Shown here piece by piece: positions 11,901-26,900 of a stretch of DNA of 64,000 nt. The notes below the pieces were generated by a model. The model was not told the origin of the DNA. It searched no databases and saw only the letters and a list, made by a program, of their open reading frames with translations. Every line of letters starts with the position of its first letter. Within the stretch, counting starts at the first letter, position 1. Source of the stretch: Lingula anatina (Eukaryota; Brachiopoda; Lingulata; Lingulida; Lingulidae); assembly GCF_001039355.2 (NCBI RefSeq), contig NW_019775225.1, positions 271,800 to 335,799 of the forward strand. The letters run 5' to 3'. The position numbers were made by a program, and so were the translations under genes.

Positions 11901-14900
11901 TGTAGTGGGCTGCCATATTTGACCCTCGGACTAGTTAGTCCCCTATTCTGAATGGGGCCAATATTGTAGAGTGTTGCAGTATTCAGCAGTGTTATATGGC
12001 TGACAGCTCTATACTTTACCATGTATCATTTCAAGGTTGAGGAGATTGCTTTTCTTGCCTTGCCTATAAACAGCGACGACAAAATTTTACCATGTACGTA
12101 CATTGGTTTTGCACTGTGTCTCTGCACAGCTTATTCTCTGAAGTTACAAACACTGTTCTGTGCTAATATTATTGCCAATTAATGCCTTATTTTATTCAAA
12201 TTCTGTGGCTATTATTTCTGCACTATGCTTGGTTCACATTTTCTTGCTGTCAGGTGCTGACCAAGTGTGCAGTGACCGGTATAGATGTCCAGACTGATGA
12301 CTTTGGCACCAGGAGGGTCCAGGCTGTCCAGACGTCCAGTGGGACCATCAAAACTAACTGTGTGGTCAATTGTACAGGTATATCACATATATTTATGAGA
12401 GGATAAAAGTCAATAAACACATGCACACATACACATGCTTGCGCTCTCTCACTTGCTCTCTCTCATCATGCATATAAAGCTTATTAGAATCCCACACTTT
12501 ATGTCAAAGACCTTGAAATGTGACGAGTATACTAATAAATGTACGGTTTCTGCAGGATCAACTCTGCTTAAATTATCTATACAAAAAAGCTTTACTGCTC
12601 CTTTAAATTTAAGCTAAATTAAGTAAAACCTATATATCATTAATATCTAGGTGTCTGGGCACCCAAGATCGGTAAAATGGCAGGTGTAAAGACCCCATTG
12701 GTTGCTATGCGCCATGCGTACGTGGTGACGGAGAGGATCGAGGGGATTCAGAACATGCCCAATGTACGAGACCATGATGCCTCAGTCTACCTCAAACTGC
12801 AGGGCGATGCCTTGCAAGTCGGTGGCTATGAACCTAACCCCATATTTTGGGAAGATGTAAGTAATAAGATGTTAGAAAGCAGAGCCTGAAATAAAGTTTT
12901 CTGTTAGATGAAACATATTTACCAATTTAGAGAACTTGAGATTAAAAAAGTAATGAAATGAGGGTGAATGTGAGTAATTGGATTTGAGGTTTAAGGGGAA
13001 AAAGTAAATTTGTATAGTCAGCCTGCAGGAGTGATTCTTAAAAATTTTTGCTTAATTTTGTTAGAAAATAAAACAACAAACAAAACATCCATTTGATGTT
13101 TGGCCTACGTGATAATGTTTGTATAATGTGTACAATAAATGTTATAAAATATACTATCTTTAAGATGTTATTTCTATACTTAGGTTAAGGATGACTTTGC
13201 ATTCAGCCTGTTTGACCTGGACTGGGATGTGTTCAGTGTTCATATAGAGGGCGCAGTGAACAGAGTTCCCAAGATAGGAGACACCGGAATCAAGTCTACA
13301 GTCTGTGGGCCAGGTAAAAACAGGGACAGCCGACCATAAGTTCATTTGTTCTTTTAGTCTTATCACCTCAGTTATTTTAGTTTGTACGTAGAACTTGGAT
13401 TTCCCTATCAACAAAGGTGTAAGTGATGTAACATGCAAATTTTTCTGTCATATTTATCTTTTATTATCTATTATCTATCATGTTTTTCTTCAATAAGAAA
13501 ATTATTGAATTATAGTGAATAATTTTTGCATACATTAACTTAAAGAATTAGATCAAAAATATAAGAAGTAAATGCATGCATGTGTTTTGTATTGTTTTAT
13601 ATTTCAGAGTCGTTCACCCCTGATCACAAAGCTCTCCTTGGAGAGGCGCCAGAAGTGAGGGGATTTTTTCACGGTTGTGGGTTTAACAGCTTAGGAATGA
13701 ACTTAAGTAAGTCCTGAAATTTCTTCTCAGAAATTCGTTATCAATTTTAACCAATCACCACTTTCAGAGGCATTTACTCCTGATCACCAGCCGTTGCTAG
13801 GGGAGGCGGTGGAGGTTCGAGGTTTCTACCACGCCTGTGGTTTTAACAGTTTTGGGATGAACAAGAGTGAGTTAACAGTCTAAGACTGAGTTCCCATACC
13901 TAGATCGATCTAACAGGATCGATCCATCTCCAAGGTTTTTCTCACTAAAATTGCTTTCAGCTTGAGCGCGTAGTTGTCTGGCACACCTACTGAAGCTGCT
14001 AAACGATAATTAATTACTCCATAGCAGCTTCAGTAGGCTTGACAGACATCTAAGCTGCTTAAGTTGATTGCAATTTAACAAAAAACCTCTGGAAGATATA
14101 TCGATCCATATGTAGTACGATAGGGTCTGGGAATGGTCCCTAAAGCCAGTGCATGCTTCTCATCATGTCTTCTCCCAGCTGGCTGGATGATTTAGTGTAA
14201 TAGGCCAGATTTTCTAGAACCATCTTTGCTATATACGTATGCTGGTGGCAGGCTTGATGTTGGTCCCAGTGTCATGTGACAGAAGTTGTCTTGTTGGTCT
14301 TGGCAGTCTGTCCAGTGATGTGTTATTACCCTCGTTTGATTTTCCAGGTAGCTTCATCAGTGTTGACATGTGATTGTTTGATTGGTGGTATGAAGACTTG
14401 GTGTGTGTTGTTTGAAAATGATGAAAATCAGTGAACTTTTTATATTTGAAATACACAGCTATTATTATCTGCATGTGTGTACAACCACATGTATATACAC
14501 CTCTCCATGGTAATCTTTCTTGAATTTTTGATAAGCTCAATGCGATAACATTTATAAAATTTTGTTTAAAATTCTACATATAGCACCTGGAGTGAACCAG
14601 TTTGATTTGATTAAAAATTTTGTTTGTGCACGCATGCATGGATCTAACCTTATAGTTTTGAATATTATAGCGTGTAGGAAGTAGAAACTAGTAATTATTG
14701 TTACCTTGCTAGTCATCTGCTTGACATAGGTGTATGAATTAAGTGATAACAAAGATGTATGAAAAGAAAAAAAACCTGACCATACTTTCCCTGTTTAGGT
14801 GCAGGCTGTGCCAAGCAGCTAGCTGACTGGATAATACAGGGACGACCAACACTGGACATGTACGGCTATGATATCAGGTGAGCAAAGACATGGACCTTGA

Positions 14901-17900
14901 TTTATTTTTGGTCACAAAGTTGAGCTAAGAAATTAAGGTCTTATTAAATGTTAAGAGATTGGAGCAATTTGAGTAAATAGTTTGTCAAAATTAAAATGGC
15001 AATTTGGTGTAGTTGAAAAAGTACTTTTAGTGCTTATTCTTTCTATTTGTAAGTTTGTGTACTGCTGCTTTAGAAAAAAAAACTACTTAAATAGTCATGC
15101 AGTAAGAAACGCTGTATATTTATTTTTTTCATTTTTATACTTCAGACGTTTCACAGAAAAGCTAACAGACAACTACAAGTGGATCGTAGAGAGGAGCCAT
15201 GAGGCATATGCCAAAAACTACTCCATAGTTTACCCTCATGATGAGCCCCTGGCCTGTAGAAATATGAGGAAAGATGCCCTCACTGATGTAAGACCGCGGA
15301 AAGGTTTTCACATTTAAAACATTCATTTTCTTAAAATATATAGTGCATGTTTAAATGATCAATAATGTTTAGTTCAGAATACTTGGATATTATAAACAAA
15401 AGAATGGTATTTTCATTGACTAAAAGATGAAGAGAAAGTGTTCTGTTCCATGTATATCTTTTTGTCTATTTAGGATACTTGAAGTTTGTAAAGCTTATGT
15501 GCAATCAAAGACAAAGAATGTAAGGAACGAAAGAAGCTAAATTTTTATATTTAACCCTGTCTGTTTTAACAGAAATAGGAATTGCTAATCATTTTTCTTT
15601 TTCTCTGCCATGTTTAGACACTGGAGGAAGCTGGCTGTGTGTTTGAAGAGAGACAAGGCTGGGAAAGACCTGGGTGGTATTCCCCCCAAGGTCCTGCTAA
15701 GGTAATAATTTATATAGATATAGATATTATAGATATAGATGTGGTTGGTATTCCCCCCAGGGTCCTGCTAAGGTAATAGTTTATATACATATAGATATTA
15801 TAGATATAGATATTATAGATATAGATGTGGTTGGTATTCCCCCCAGGGTCCTGCTAAGGTAATAGTTTATATACATATAGATAAGATAGATATAGATATT
15901 GTAGATATAGATGTGGGTGGTATTCCCCCCAGAGTCCTGCTAAGGTAATAGTTTATATACATATAGATAAGATAGATATAGATATTATAGATATAGATGT
16001 GGGTGGTATTCCCCCCAGGGTCCTGCTAAGGTAATAGTTTATATACATATAGATAAGATAGATATAGATATTATAGATATAGATGTGGTTGGTATTCCCC
16101 CCAGGGTCCTGCTAAGGTAATAGTTTATATACATATAGATAAGATAGATATAGATGTGGTTGGTATTCCCCCCAGGGTCCTGCTAAGGTAATAGTTTATA
16201 TACATATAGATATTATAGATATAGATATTATAGATATAGATGTGGTTGGTATTCCCCCCAGGGTCCTGCTAAGGTAATAGTTTATATACATATAGATAAG
16301 ATAGATATAGATATTGTAGATATAGATGTGGGTGGTATTCCCCCCAGAGTCCTGCTAAGGTAATAGTTTATATACATATAGATAAGATAGATATAGATAT
16401 TATAGATATAGATGTGGGTGGTATTCCCCCCAGAGTCCTGCTAAGGTAATAGTTTATATACATATAGATAAGATAGATATAGATATTATAGATATAGATG
16501 TGGTTGGTATTCCCCCCAGGGTCCTGCTAAGGTAATAGTTTATATACATATAGATAAGATAGATATAGATGTGGTTGGTATTCCCCCCAGGGTCCTGCTA
16601 AGGTAATAGTTTATATACATATAGATATTATAGATATAGATATTTTAGTATCCCAACAACTGTATAATCGTAAACATTGCATGAAATGTGCTCAATTTGT
16701 TAATTCATTTATAATGTTAATTCATTAAGATGTGCATATTGATGATTTTGAAGCAATATCTATTACTCCGAGTAAAGTGACTCTGTTGTGCACTGTTAGG
16801 TTTTAATTAAATTTTAAATGAGTATTTTTATTTCCTCAGCGGCTGAGCTATGATTACTATGGTTCCTATGACTACCAACTCCATGATCCTAATACTTACT
16901 ATGAGCGACTGCAGAATGACTATACCTTTGACTTCCCTGTGCAGCATGATATTGTAAGTACAGAAATTACTCGTCATTTTCATTGGGGAAAAATAGTGGA
17001 TTTTACAGATACTGTATTTTTTAGATCATAATTTCTTTAAATTAGAATGTATCTATTGAATGCCACTCTGTAGTTCTATTCTTTGTAGTAAAAGCACCAC
17101 AAATGCTTTTTTCAAGATTAAAAATCTGTCAAGTGATTCAGAGAAAAATTTCATCAGCTGTGTTGTGTTTTAAGAATAAAGTTGTAATTTTTCCTTCAGT
17201 CAGTAGCCGATATTGAAATTGCTTTTTGCAATATATGAATGTCTGTCCAGAGAATCTTTACAGTGAATTAGGCTATTCAGGTGAATAGCCTCTGTCCATC
17301 CCCTTTGAGTAATATATATTGTAGGCTGGCGTCCTTTTTCAAGTTGATCTTGATATGAACATGCCTTGAAAAAGATTATTTTATTACTTAATTTGTGCTG
17401 TATGCATGAATCTTCTTCCAAATTTTCACAGCAGTTTTTGCTCTTTTAGGTATTCAATCATACATGTGAAAATCTGAAAGCATTCTGAGATATATATTTT
17501 AGTACATTTTCCATTGGCAGATTGGCAAGGAGTGTCTTACGTGCAGAGAGTCAGTGGCCATCTTCAACATGTCGTACTTTGGCAAGTATTACTTAGTGGG
17601 GCCTGACGCACAGAAAGCTGCAGACTGGATCTTCAGTAATGATATGCAGAAACCTGAAGGTAAGTTTAATAAAATAATTCTAATCAACTGTTTATCAAAA
17701 CAATTGTTGAAAAGACACAATATTCAATATTTGTGGAAATAGGACTTTTTCTCTTTCTAAATACAATAAACATACATACTCTCATCTGTTTTGCTTTAGT
17801 AAATATAAATAAATTTTGATTAGAACTAAGTTTATATTATATGATAGTCTCTCTGGGCTCTGACAGCCCAGTTTAAGGGGGCAATCCCCCCCCCTCTGGA

Positions 17901-20900
17901 CTTACCTTGGCCAAACTTATTTCAGCAGTTTTCTAAAATGTCTTGACATTTTTGTTAAACATGCAACTTGATCTTTGAAAAAAAATTGAAAACTTATAAT
18001 GGTAATAGTTATGTGATGAATAGAAAAATTTCTTTCTATGTAGGTCACACTGTATATACTTGTATGCTAAACCAGGCAGGAGGTGTGGAGGCAGATTTAA
18101 CTGTCAGTGCTATTGAACCAGGCTCGGGAGGACCTCATGCACCCAAGTTTGAAGGTAATGGGTGACACAGATTTAAACAATCTTCCCTGATTTTTAAACA
18201 GTGGACATTCAATAAATACATGTATTTTATCTTTTACCTTATCTTTGACAACACAAACATACTCTATCCTTCTCTTGTTTTCCTTCATGTCTGTCAGTTT
18301 CTATCTTAAGTGGTTCTGATCCACATGTAAACTTTGCAAAGCTGCTTCTGTATTTTGAAGTTATTTTACTTTGTACAGTTGTTCTGTTTTCAGGGAAAAC
18401 ATGTTTTCACAATAAGCCCATCTAACAAAAATATTTAAGTCGGAAATTGTTGAAATTGTTTTGAAAATTTTAAAACCCCCTTCATTCTTCATGCCGGTCC
18501 CTGATTTCTGATGGTTACGTAATTGTTGCTATTCCAGGTCGAGGTTTCTACCTGGCGGCAGGGGGCGGGGCGGCCCAGCAGAACTACTCACACATCCAGA
18601 CAGTGATCCAGGACCAGAAGTTTAACTGTCATCTCATTGACCACTCCGACGACATGGCACTCATGAGTATTCAGGGACCCAAAAGGTGAGATTGTGAGAC
18701 GAGTTGAAAACCAGACAAACTGAGGCAACAAAAAAAGGCCTAGAAATGTTTATCTTAGTTAATGCTGTTGTCAAGTGATTCTAAGTCCAATTTCTTTCAT
18801 TCTTTTACAAAGTTAGTCTCAGTCTGTGCATAATTTTTTGCCAATTACACATTTCTAAGATAATAAGCCTCTTGCAACAAGATGACTACATGTTGACTTG
18901 TTAGGTTTACTGAATTGCTTGCCCTCCGTAAGCTAAAGATTGCTGCAGATTAAGCTTTCAGACCTATTGAATTTTAACTTTTACCAATGAAATGATTTGA
19001 ATATGATTTTCATGTAAAATAAGTCACATTCTAGTAATCTTAAAGAATAGGGAGTTGCTAGTCAAGGTCTGGTTGTCCCAAGTAATTGTGTTAGGAGAGA
19101 TGGACTGATTGTGTTTTGTACTGGAATTGCTACCCTCAGAAACATGCTGCCTTTAGAAATTTTGCCAATGGCTAAAGATTTTGTATTTTGGCAAAGAAGC
19201 AAGAAGTAAAATTGGTTTAATCTGCTCATTTGCCATTGATTTGGTTAAGAATTGTTTTGATTGTATTATTTAAAGTACTTGTTTAAAACGAAAATACCTC
19301 TGCAGTGCTGTCATAGCCCAGTGGCTGTTTAGTTTTCAAATTCTCGTTTACCACCAGGCATCCTAACTTGGAACATGATTGCAAAAATGAGTCAGAAAAG
19401 ATTATTTTAAAGAAACTGAGTGTATACTTACAGTAAAATTTTAAACCAAATTTTTATATAGCTTTTATACAACTACTTAATTATTAAAGTTTTATGTGAA
19501 AAGTGTTTGTCTTTAATAGGCAGTGGCAGAAACGGGTTAATTGATTTCTGCTATAGATTTTTATAACTTGATTGAAGAAATTAAATCATGTTTTCTGGAT
19601 ATCTTCTAAAAGATGAATATAAAAAGTTGCCCATATCATTATTGCTTAAAGTCTTTTTTTTTTTGGTGGGGGGAGTATTAAGTATTAAGGGGGGAGGTTA
19701 CTTGACACGATGGAGATAGGCTACAGTGAAAAGGTTAGTGTCAAGTTAGCTCTGAAGCTCAGGGTGATTAAGTCATGTCCAGGTATCTTTTTGCAAGGTG
19801 TAAGAATCCCTTACACCTAAGTTAATTAAACATGGAAAATGCTTTATGTTACATAGTACTAATAATGATTTTCCCAAACATTTCTCCCATGAATATGTAC
19901 TGCCTGGAGTGAGATCAGGCCTTTGTCCTCCTCCGTAGCCCTTACATTGTCTCCGCCGTCAGCCATATTGACACACAGCGCGGGGGGAGAGATGGGGGTA
20001 TTATGAGGCCCGGGAGCGTACGGTGTGCTTAGTGTCACGTTCTGTTGACTTTATAACCGGGATTAACTGTGTTCAAGATCAGGTGTTAAGTAGCTACAAA
20101 CATTTGGGGGCGTGTTCACACTTCTGCAAATCTGATTCAGTCTTTTACAAATTCAGCGGTTATGATTGCAACCAAGTTGATGTCTGCACAGCATAAGTCC
20201 TTTGCTCCTTGAAAGATGCAGTGATGGGCTGAATGAGTGATATAAGTTATATGTGAAGTTATGCTGGGCAGGTAGAGGCTTGATTGCAATCCACTTGCTG
20301 TAATTATTCAGAATAAAACGGGCATTTTTGTCAGCTCCTGCTGTGGACATGGTCATGGCAGCCGGATTGTGTTAACAGTGTGAAGATATTTAACTGGTTA
20401 CTGCATATAGTCCTAGCAGAGCTGTGTAGTGAAGGAAATGGAAAGTAAACTGTTTATATAAAAGAGCAATGAAACATGGCTGAGAGACCGGAGAATGGAG
20501 TTTTGTGTGTCATTTAGGTCTGAACCATTTCTTGGTCAAATATGTGCCTTTCACTTACTTCACCAAGTCACGTTTAGATCTTAGATGTTAAATAAAAACT
20601 TTTCATTTCCTGTCTGTAAGTAGCCCTTGAGATTTACGCTAAGACTTGACATTAGTTACTTGAAAACTGCTAAAAGCTAATAGCTACAAGGACAATATGT
20701 CACCTCGCTTGAATACTTCTGCTTGGCTTGCAGTTCCGTAAATTCATAGTATTTTTTTTTCAAATTTATCTTATTTTAGATGAATGTAAAAAATGTTAAT
20801 ATTTTCTCAAAGAACTGAGCAAACAAACATTTTTAACCAGAATACTGGAATTAGAGGACATTGCATATTACTTAAAATGCTGTACTTTTCTATGAAAACT

Positions 20901-23900
20901 AGTCAAAGTAGCCACATTTTCTGCACATTTATTCAGTCCTCTGCATTTCATCTTCTGAATGATAGTTTTTAAAGTCTGTACATCTATTGTTAGTCATTCT
21001 AATAACAATGAAAACATTCCTCAAAATTTATAGAATAGATTGCTCTTACTAGTTTTAACAAGTTCTATGTGAAATAGGTGTAAAAGCTTTAAATAGCGTG
21101 TCGAATATGCCAAATAAAAGACCTGCTAGATGAATCCCTGTATTATGATTTCTAAAATGATGAACTTTTTATGAAACTATAGCAGGTGTTGGTGGATGTC
21201 AAACAGTAAGATATCCCACACAATAGCGTGGAACTCTCCACTCAAGTCATGCTAGTCTGCTACATGATTTATTAAAAAACTAGTTCCATCCTTTGAAATG
21301 AAAATACATAAAACATGTTTAGTAAGTCACTCATAATCAGTCCGCAACTTCTTTATTAAAGATTAAGATTTTCTTGAAATTTAAGTGTATTTTAACCCAG
21401 AAGTTCTATTAGCGTGTGCCCGTTTAACCTAGTAAACCTTGGTAATTTTCTCACTGGGTTATAAGCAAGCAGTCTGGCCTGAAATTGACCACTGTTGACC
21501 TGTAGTTGACCTTTAGTACACTGACCTCATGAAACCAGTGAGGTTTTCTTTCCAAGGGACATGAGAAATCAGCTGGATTAAATACTTCTAATCCGGAATA
21601 ACCTGTTCAGTCATTGGGATCGACACGGGCAGATCCCAGAGATCTTAATAGGAGTAAAAAAATGAAGTGATCAGAATGATATTTTTTGGAATCTACCTTA
21701 TGATATGTGGGTCCCCAACCAAAAGTAGAAAAGATACGGAAATTTGCATCTCCTCCCTCTATGTCTTTTGTTTTGATTCACCACATGTTCAGTTTAATAT
21801 GGCAGAGTAAAATAAATTGTCAGTGATGGGTATGATGAGAGTTAATAACAAAAATGACATTTTATAAAAATGTATAGTTCCTCTGACACATGGATGGTCA
21901 TGAAGAGTTGATGAGGAGGAGGGGGATAGAAGGAAAGATATTCAAATCTGATTGATGATACCCTACATTTAACACACACAGAAATGTTATATATGTTTCT
22001 AGTGTATGAAGCCAGAGAAAATTTATGTATGTTAGGATAAAACTAAGAATTTTTTAGATTTGATATTAAAGGGGTAAGCTGCTCCAGAACTTTCTTGTCC
22101 TTAGTTGAGAATAAAAAGTGGAAATTCAGTATATTTTGGCATTGAGAAGATAACAGAAAAGTTGGTGATTATATGTCGAGTATGTTGGAAACAAATGGGA
22201 AGAATGTAAATCTGTTCAACTGATTGCTGATTGGATTCAGCGAAAGTCACCTTACAAAACTGAAACAATTCACGTCGTAGTTAGACCACACGTGAGATAT
22301 AGGCAGCTTACTACTGCCACTGGGAGTTAATGCCAGCTCCGCGGGAACCTCACATTAACACCTGAAAATTGGCAGGGAAGTGACCAAGCACCTGAGCTTA
22401 ATTACCTGGTCAATGTTATGTCATACCTGCTCACTTCCTGTACACAGGGACGTAAATGTTTTGTGTACCAGTGAGGCTGAGAAGTGACAAGTTAATTATG
22501 GCTGATTACACTTGTAGAGTCTGAAATATGGACTGCTGATAAGAGTTTGACGGGTTGATAAGAGATCTTCTGTCCAAATTCAGCTCTTTTGGTGTCTGAA
22601 AAAATTTGTTGCTGTATTAATTTCATGAGATTGTGTGAAGACATGATGAATATCAAATTGGTGTATTTGTTCTTCGAACGTTTTTTTGCAACTCATATTT
22701 GGGCTGTGCACTTAGTTTTGTTATGGGAGGTTTTAAATTTTCTCCCATCTATTTACCAACTTTGTGAAGAAACGTGTCTAATAGATACATGGGGAGGATT
22801 TTCTAATCTGGTTGACTTTGGGCTAATCAGACTTTACAGCAGATAATCCCAGATCTGATGGCGTGGAATAGTGTTAACATTCCCACAGTTTGTCATCTCC
22901 GGCAGTAGAATCACTCACCATGTCGGCACTTAAACACACCTTTGCTTGGCGGAGATTTTAATCTTCGTGCCGGGTTACCACGAGAACACCTCCACTATTA
23001 TTGGTGAAGGGAAATGACGGACAGGCTTGTATTTAGTTGTCATATGAGGCTGTCTGGGGCCAACTTCAGCTGTGGAATGGTATTTGGGCTGACCAAGGAC
23101 ATGTATAAGTTTTTGGGTTGACCAGATTTGTTATATTTTCCCCGATTTTTTTTTCTGAAACAAAAACTGAATTTTTTTCTACCCCTACAAAGTTTATTGA
23201 AAGAAAACAATGTAGATTGTCAAATTTATGAATAAAAATCATACTTTTATATCAAAAACTTATATTTTGCACTTGACTGAAGATATTGCCTTTCACAGTT
23301 ATTCTTCTCAAAATTCTTGCACCTCATTCATTTTGTACATAATTTTTATAATGAATTATCTTTTCAATTCATAGATTCCATAGTTGATGAAACTTTTTAA
23401 CCCTGTTTGCCCCCTCCTCTTCCCCCTCCTCTTCCCCCCCCCCCCCCCCAAAAAAAAAAATCCTTTAAGGAAGCATGTAATATATGTATGTAAAATGTTT
23501 GTTCTTTTTCATTGTTCAAAAAAAATTGTATCTGATATGAAGCAGCTTGCTAAATTTTAGTTAGAGAAAAAGATAAACTGAACAAAGTTGCAGCATAATT
23601 CCACTGCTGAATTTTGGGCATAAAAAATGGTAAAATGGAAGAAGGAAACTTGTACAATCTTGATGAAATTTTAGATATTTTAGAAAGAAAAAAAAATTAA
23701 ATAATCAAACAAGCATTACATTTTTCAATAAAAGCAAGACCAAGGCCAGTTGTAGCCTGAGAGATTGGCGAAGGTGTCATTCTCACATAGATTACATCTG
23801 ACCATGCTAACACATTACTTCCCCCGTAAGTACTATGATTAGGGTCAGGTTGATGGACTAATACTAGCCCTGGACTGAGGAGGAGAGAGATAAAATCAGT

Positions 23901-26900
23901 GCAGTCTCCATGACATCTTTACAATATATGTAGTAATCATAGTAGTAGACTGAATTATAGGATCAGCTTCCTTTACAAATATTCTTACTGTAATTTCTCA
24001 TAATACTACATTGTTGTTTTTTCCTGTTATTATCATTCATAGGTGATGTTCCTTCATTATTTTTTGTTGTGTGTAAATTTGATGATTGTTTTCTTTAGAA
24101 ATATCTACTTGGATTCTTTCAACTATTTTGAAAATGAATATATTGTAATATATTTTCATTAGAAAACCAATGAAATTTTGATTTTTTAAATATTAAATAA
24201 GAATTTTCAAAATTGAGACACATCACTTCACATAAATGAAATCAATTTGTAGCATTAATTTTTGAACATCGAAATGCCCTCCAACAATTTTTAAATATTT
24301 TTTTCTTTTTTTCTTCTCAGACAAACTTGAACTTGTTTAGTTTTCCCTAGGGAGGGGTAAGGGTGGCATGTACCTCACATTTCAGGGGTAGAAAAGCAAC
24401 CTTTCATAATAAAAACATTCCTCTTCCACTAAATTAAACTTTGTTGCCTCACTGGAACACAAAGTCAATAATTACCATTACACTGTACACAATCAGTGTT
24501 ATTACTCAGTGAATGTAGTTGGAAACTTTTTCCTCTCATCAAGTATTAGGTCATAACTGGTGTGACCTGGAAAAATGCAAATTTAAGCTCTTTTTTTTCT
24601 CTTTGTGTATAGGTTATTTTGTCTTATGAAGCGATACATGTTATTAATAGTCATAAGCGTCTTACAAGAGCATAGCCTTTGACTTTGCTGACCTAATGAT
24701 AAGACCTCTTTCATCTATTTACCATGTAGAATGTTTCAAGATTTAAACAAAGTTCACCTTCAGTAAGTACACTTGAATTGTTATTTATGACTGCCCTTGT
24801 TCTCGGCTTCTTATACATGCCACCTCCTGTATTTACTCAACTTGCTAATATTTGAAAACTACGGGCGTCCTTTTCAAACCCATTAATTGAGCTGGCTGTT
24901 AGTTTTGACTCCAGTTTATTTTGTATTTGAAAAATGTATTTATTTTACTTTTTTTTGCAGGTTTATTTATTATTTTATATCGAAACATTTACATTTGATC
25001 AAAATTGCAAAGTAAAAAAATACACCTGGAAGTCAAAGTAAAATTAAGAAGTTAGATGCACTGGAAGTAACCATCATCAAAGCAAAAAATATCAAAGTGA
25101 TAACAGTCATTAGCTGTGAAAAGTGTTAAAAGGATTTTTTTCGCACATTTTGAAATGCTGGTTCTTATGAGAATGACACTGTTTCAAAACAGACGTGTTT
25201 TGGGAATAAATAGGAGAAGAGCGATCTTTTCATCACACTTTGTATGCATATGTTTAGAGAACCGATATCTTTACAGTCGTTAATTTATATATCCATAGTT
25301 AGGAACATTCTTAGTGTGTGGGAATGTTTTGCGAACAAGAGTAACTGTCTCAATATCTGGGATAATATTTACTGGGCAGCATTCCAGCTTCCAGAACTTT
25401 TGTTCCCGTACCAAAACACAGCCATCCCATCTTACAAGTAGAAGCCACCACCAACACAAATGCTTTCATAAATTCCGCATTGCTTTCCCTGTCCCCTTAT
25501 TAGGAAGGTAATAGAAATTGGTGAGCTGTCACAGAGATCGTATACAAATATCCCTACTTAGAACGGAAAATGTTAAACAGGATCGCCTTCTTAGTTGCGT
25601 AATGATTATATTGTAAGGGAACACTATTTATACAAATGCTGCAGTTTACAGGTAGATTACGACCAGAGAACCCTGATTAGGAGATTTAGGCTGTGTGAAA
25701 TGACCGGAGCTTACATGGTCAGTGTTTTGACAGTAAACTGCTGGACATAGTGGGCATACAGGCCAGGTGATTAAATATGTTGATATGGACCACCGAACTT
25801 CTGGGTGGGAAAAATGTCCACTTTCCTCCTCTGTGTGCTTTATTTATGCAGGTAGCACTCCTTTTTGGCCATCAATTTACTCAAAGTCTGTTTTGGGGAA
25901 TTGTTCTAGTGTTGAGGACATAACCAAGGATACATTTTATCCCACTTGAAAACTTATTTCATGCTGAGATTCTGTTATAAAAAATAATAGAAAAAAATCA
26001 TAAAAAAGCAAAATGTCATGTTCTTTGACAAATCCGAGATTGACTAGTGCTGTATACTGGCCAGAAATTTTGATCAATGAAAAATTTAAAGATAATTTTT
26101 TAAAATCCAATTGTGAAAGAAGTCTCCTGTAGCATATTTACATTTAGTGAAGGCCCAAAACAACAAGTAACAAGTGTTCAAAGCAGTGTCAAGACTCACA
26201 ACTGATGGCCTTCCTCTTCTCTTAATTTACAAACCAGCTTGCTAAAATTCTCTGGTAAATGTGCATTTATGACTAATTTTTATTTAATTTCCAGCCGAGA
26301 GCTGCTCCAGACTCTTACTGATGCAGATCTTAGCAATGAAGCTTTTCCGTTCTCCACTAACAAGGTAATGTCATGATTATCAGTGTCAGTTATGGGAAAC
26401 ATAATTTTCACAATGTGCAGACCTTTGCTAATATTAAGAGGAATTTGTTTTTAGCTCATGAGTTGCAATGATTAATAAAATGAAATTTAAGTATACTCAG
26501 TACAAAAATGGTAAAAAAGAAAAATTGAGACCTAACTTTGATCAAACATCACATTAATTAACAATCGTTGTGAAAAAAATACAGTTTCTGTTAATGTTTA
26601 AAGGGATAATAACTCTTCATATGAGATCTATATTTCACAGTAAAAACATTGTGAATAACTCATAGAAATATAATATATTCTGTTTTACCACAAAAATGGC
26701 AGTTATAGCTATTTTTCCTGATATCTGAACTTCTCTCCAGACCACATGTCCTCCATTGATGGCTATACTCTGTTAAAATCTCTTAAGAGATTTTAACCAA
26801 AAAACAAACTTTTTAGAAAAAAACCAGGCACTAACTTTGAACGTAAAAATGGATTCATTAACCATTGGTTAGTATAGGAAAATTGTTGTTTACTCCAGGA

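Noticed and set aside
3444-12377. Tandem triplication of SARDH exons 3-5 as real gene evolution
   Set aside because: Single-N junctions, near-identity through introns, copies beginning and ending mid-exon or mid-repeat, and a normal-length protein from one copy all point to assembly artefact.
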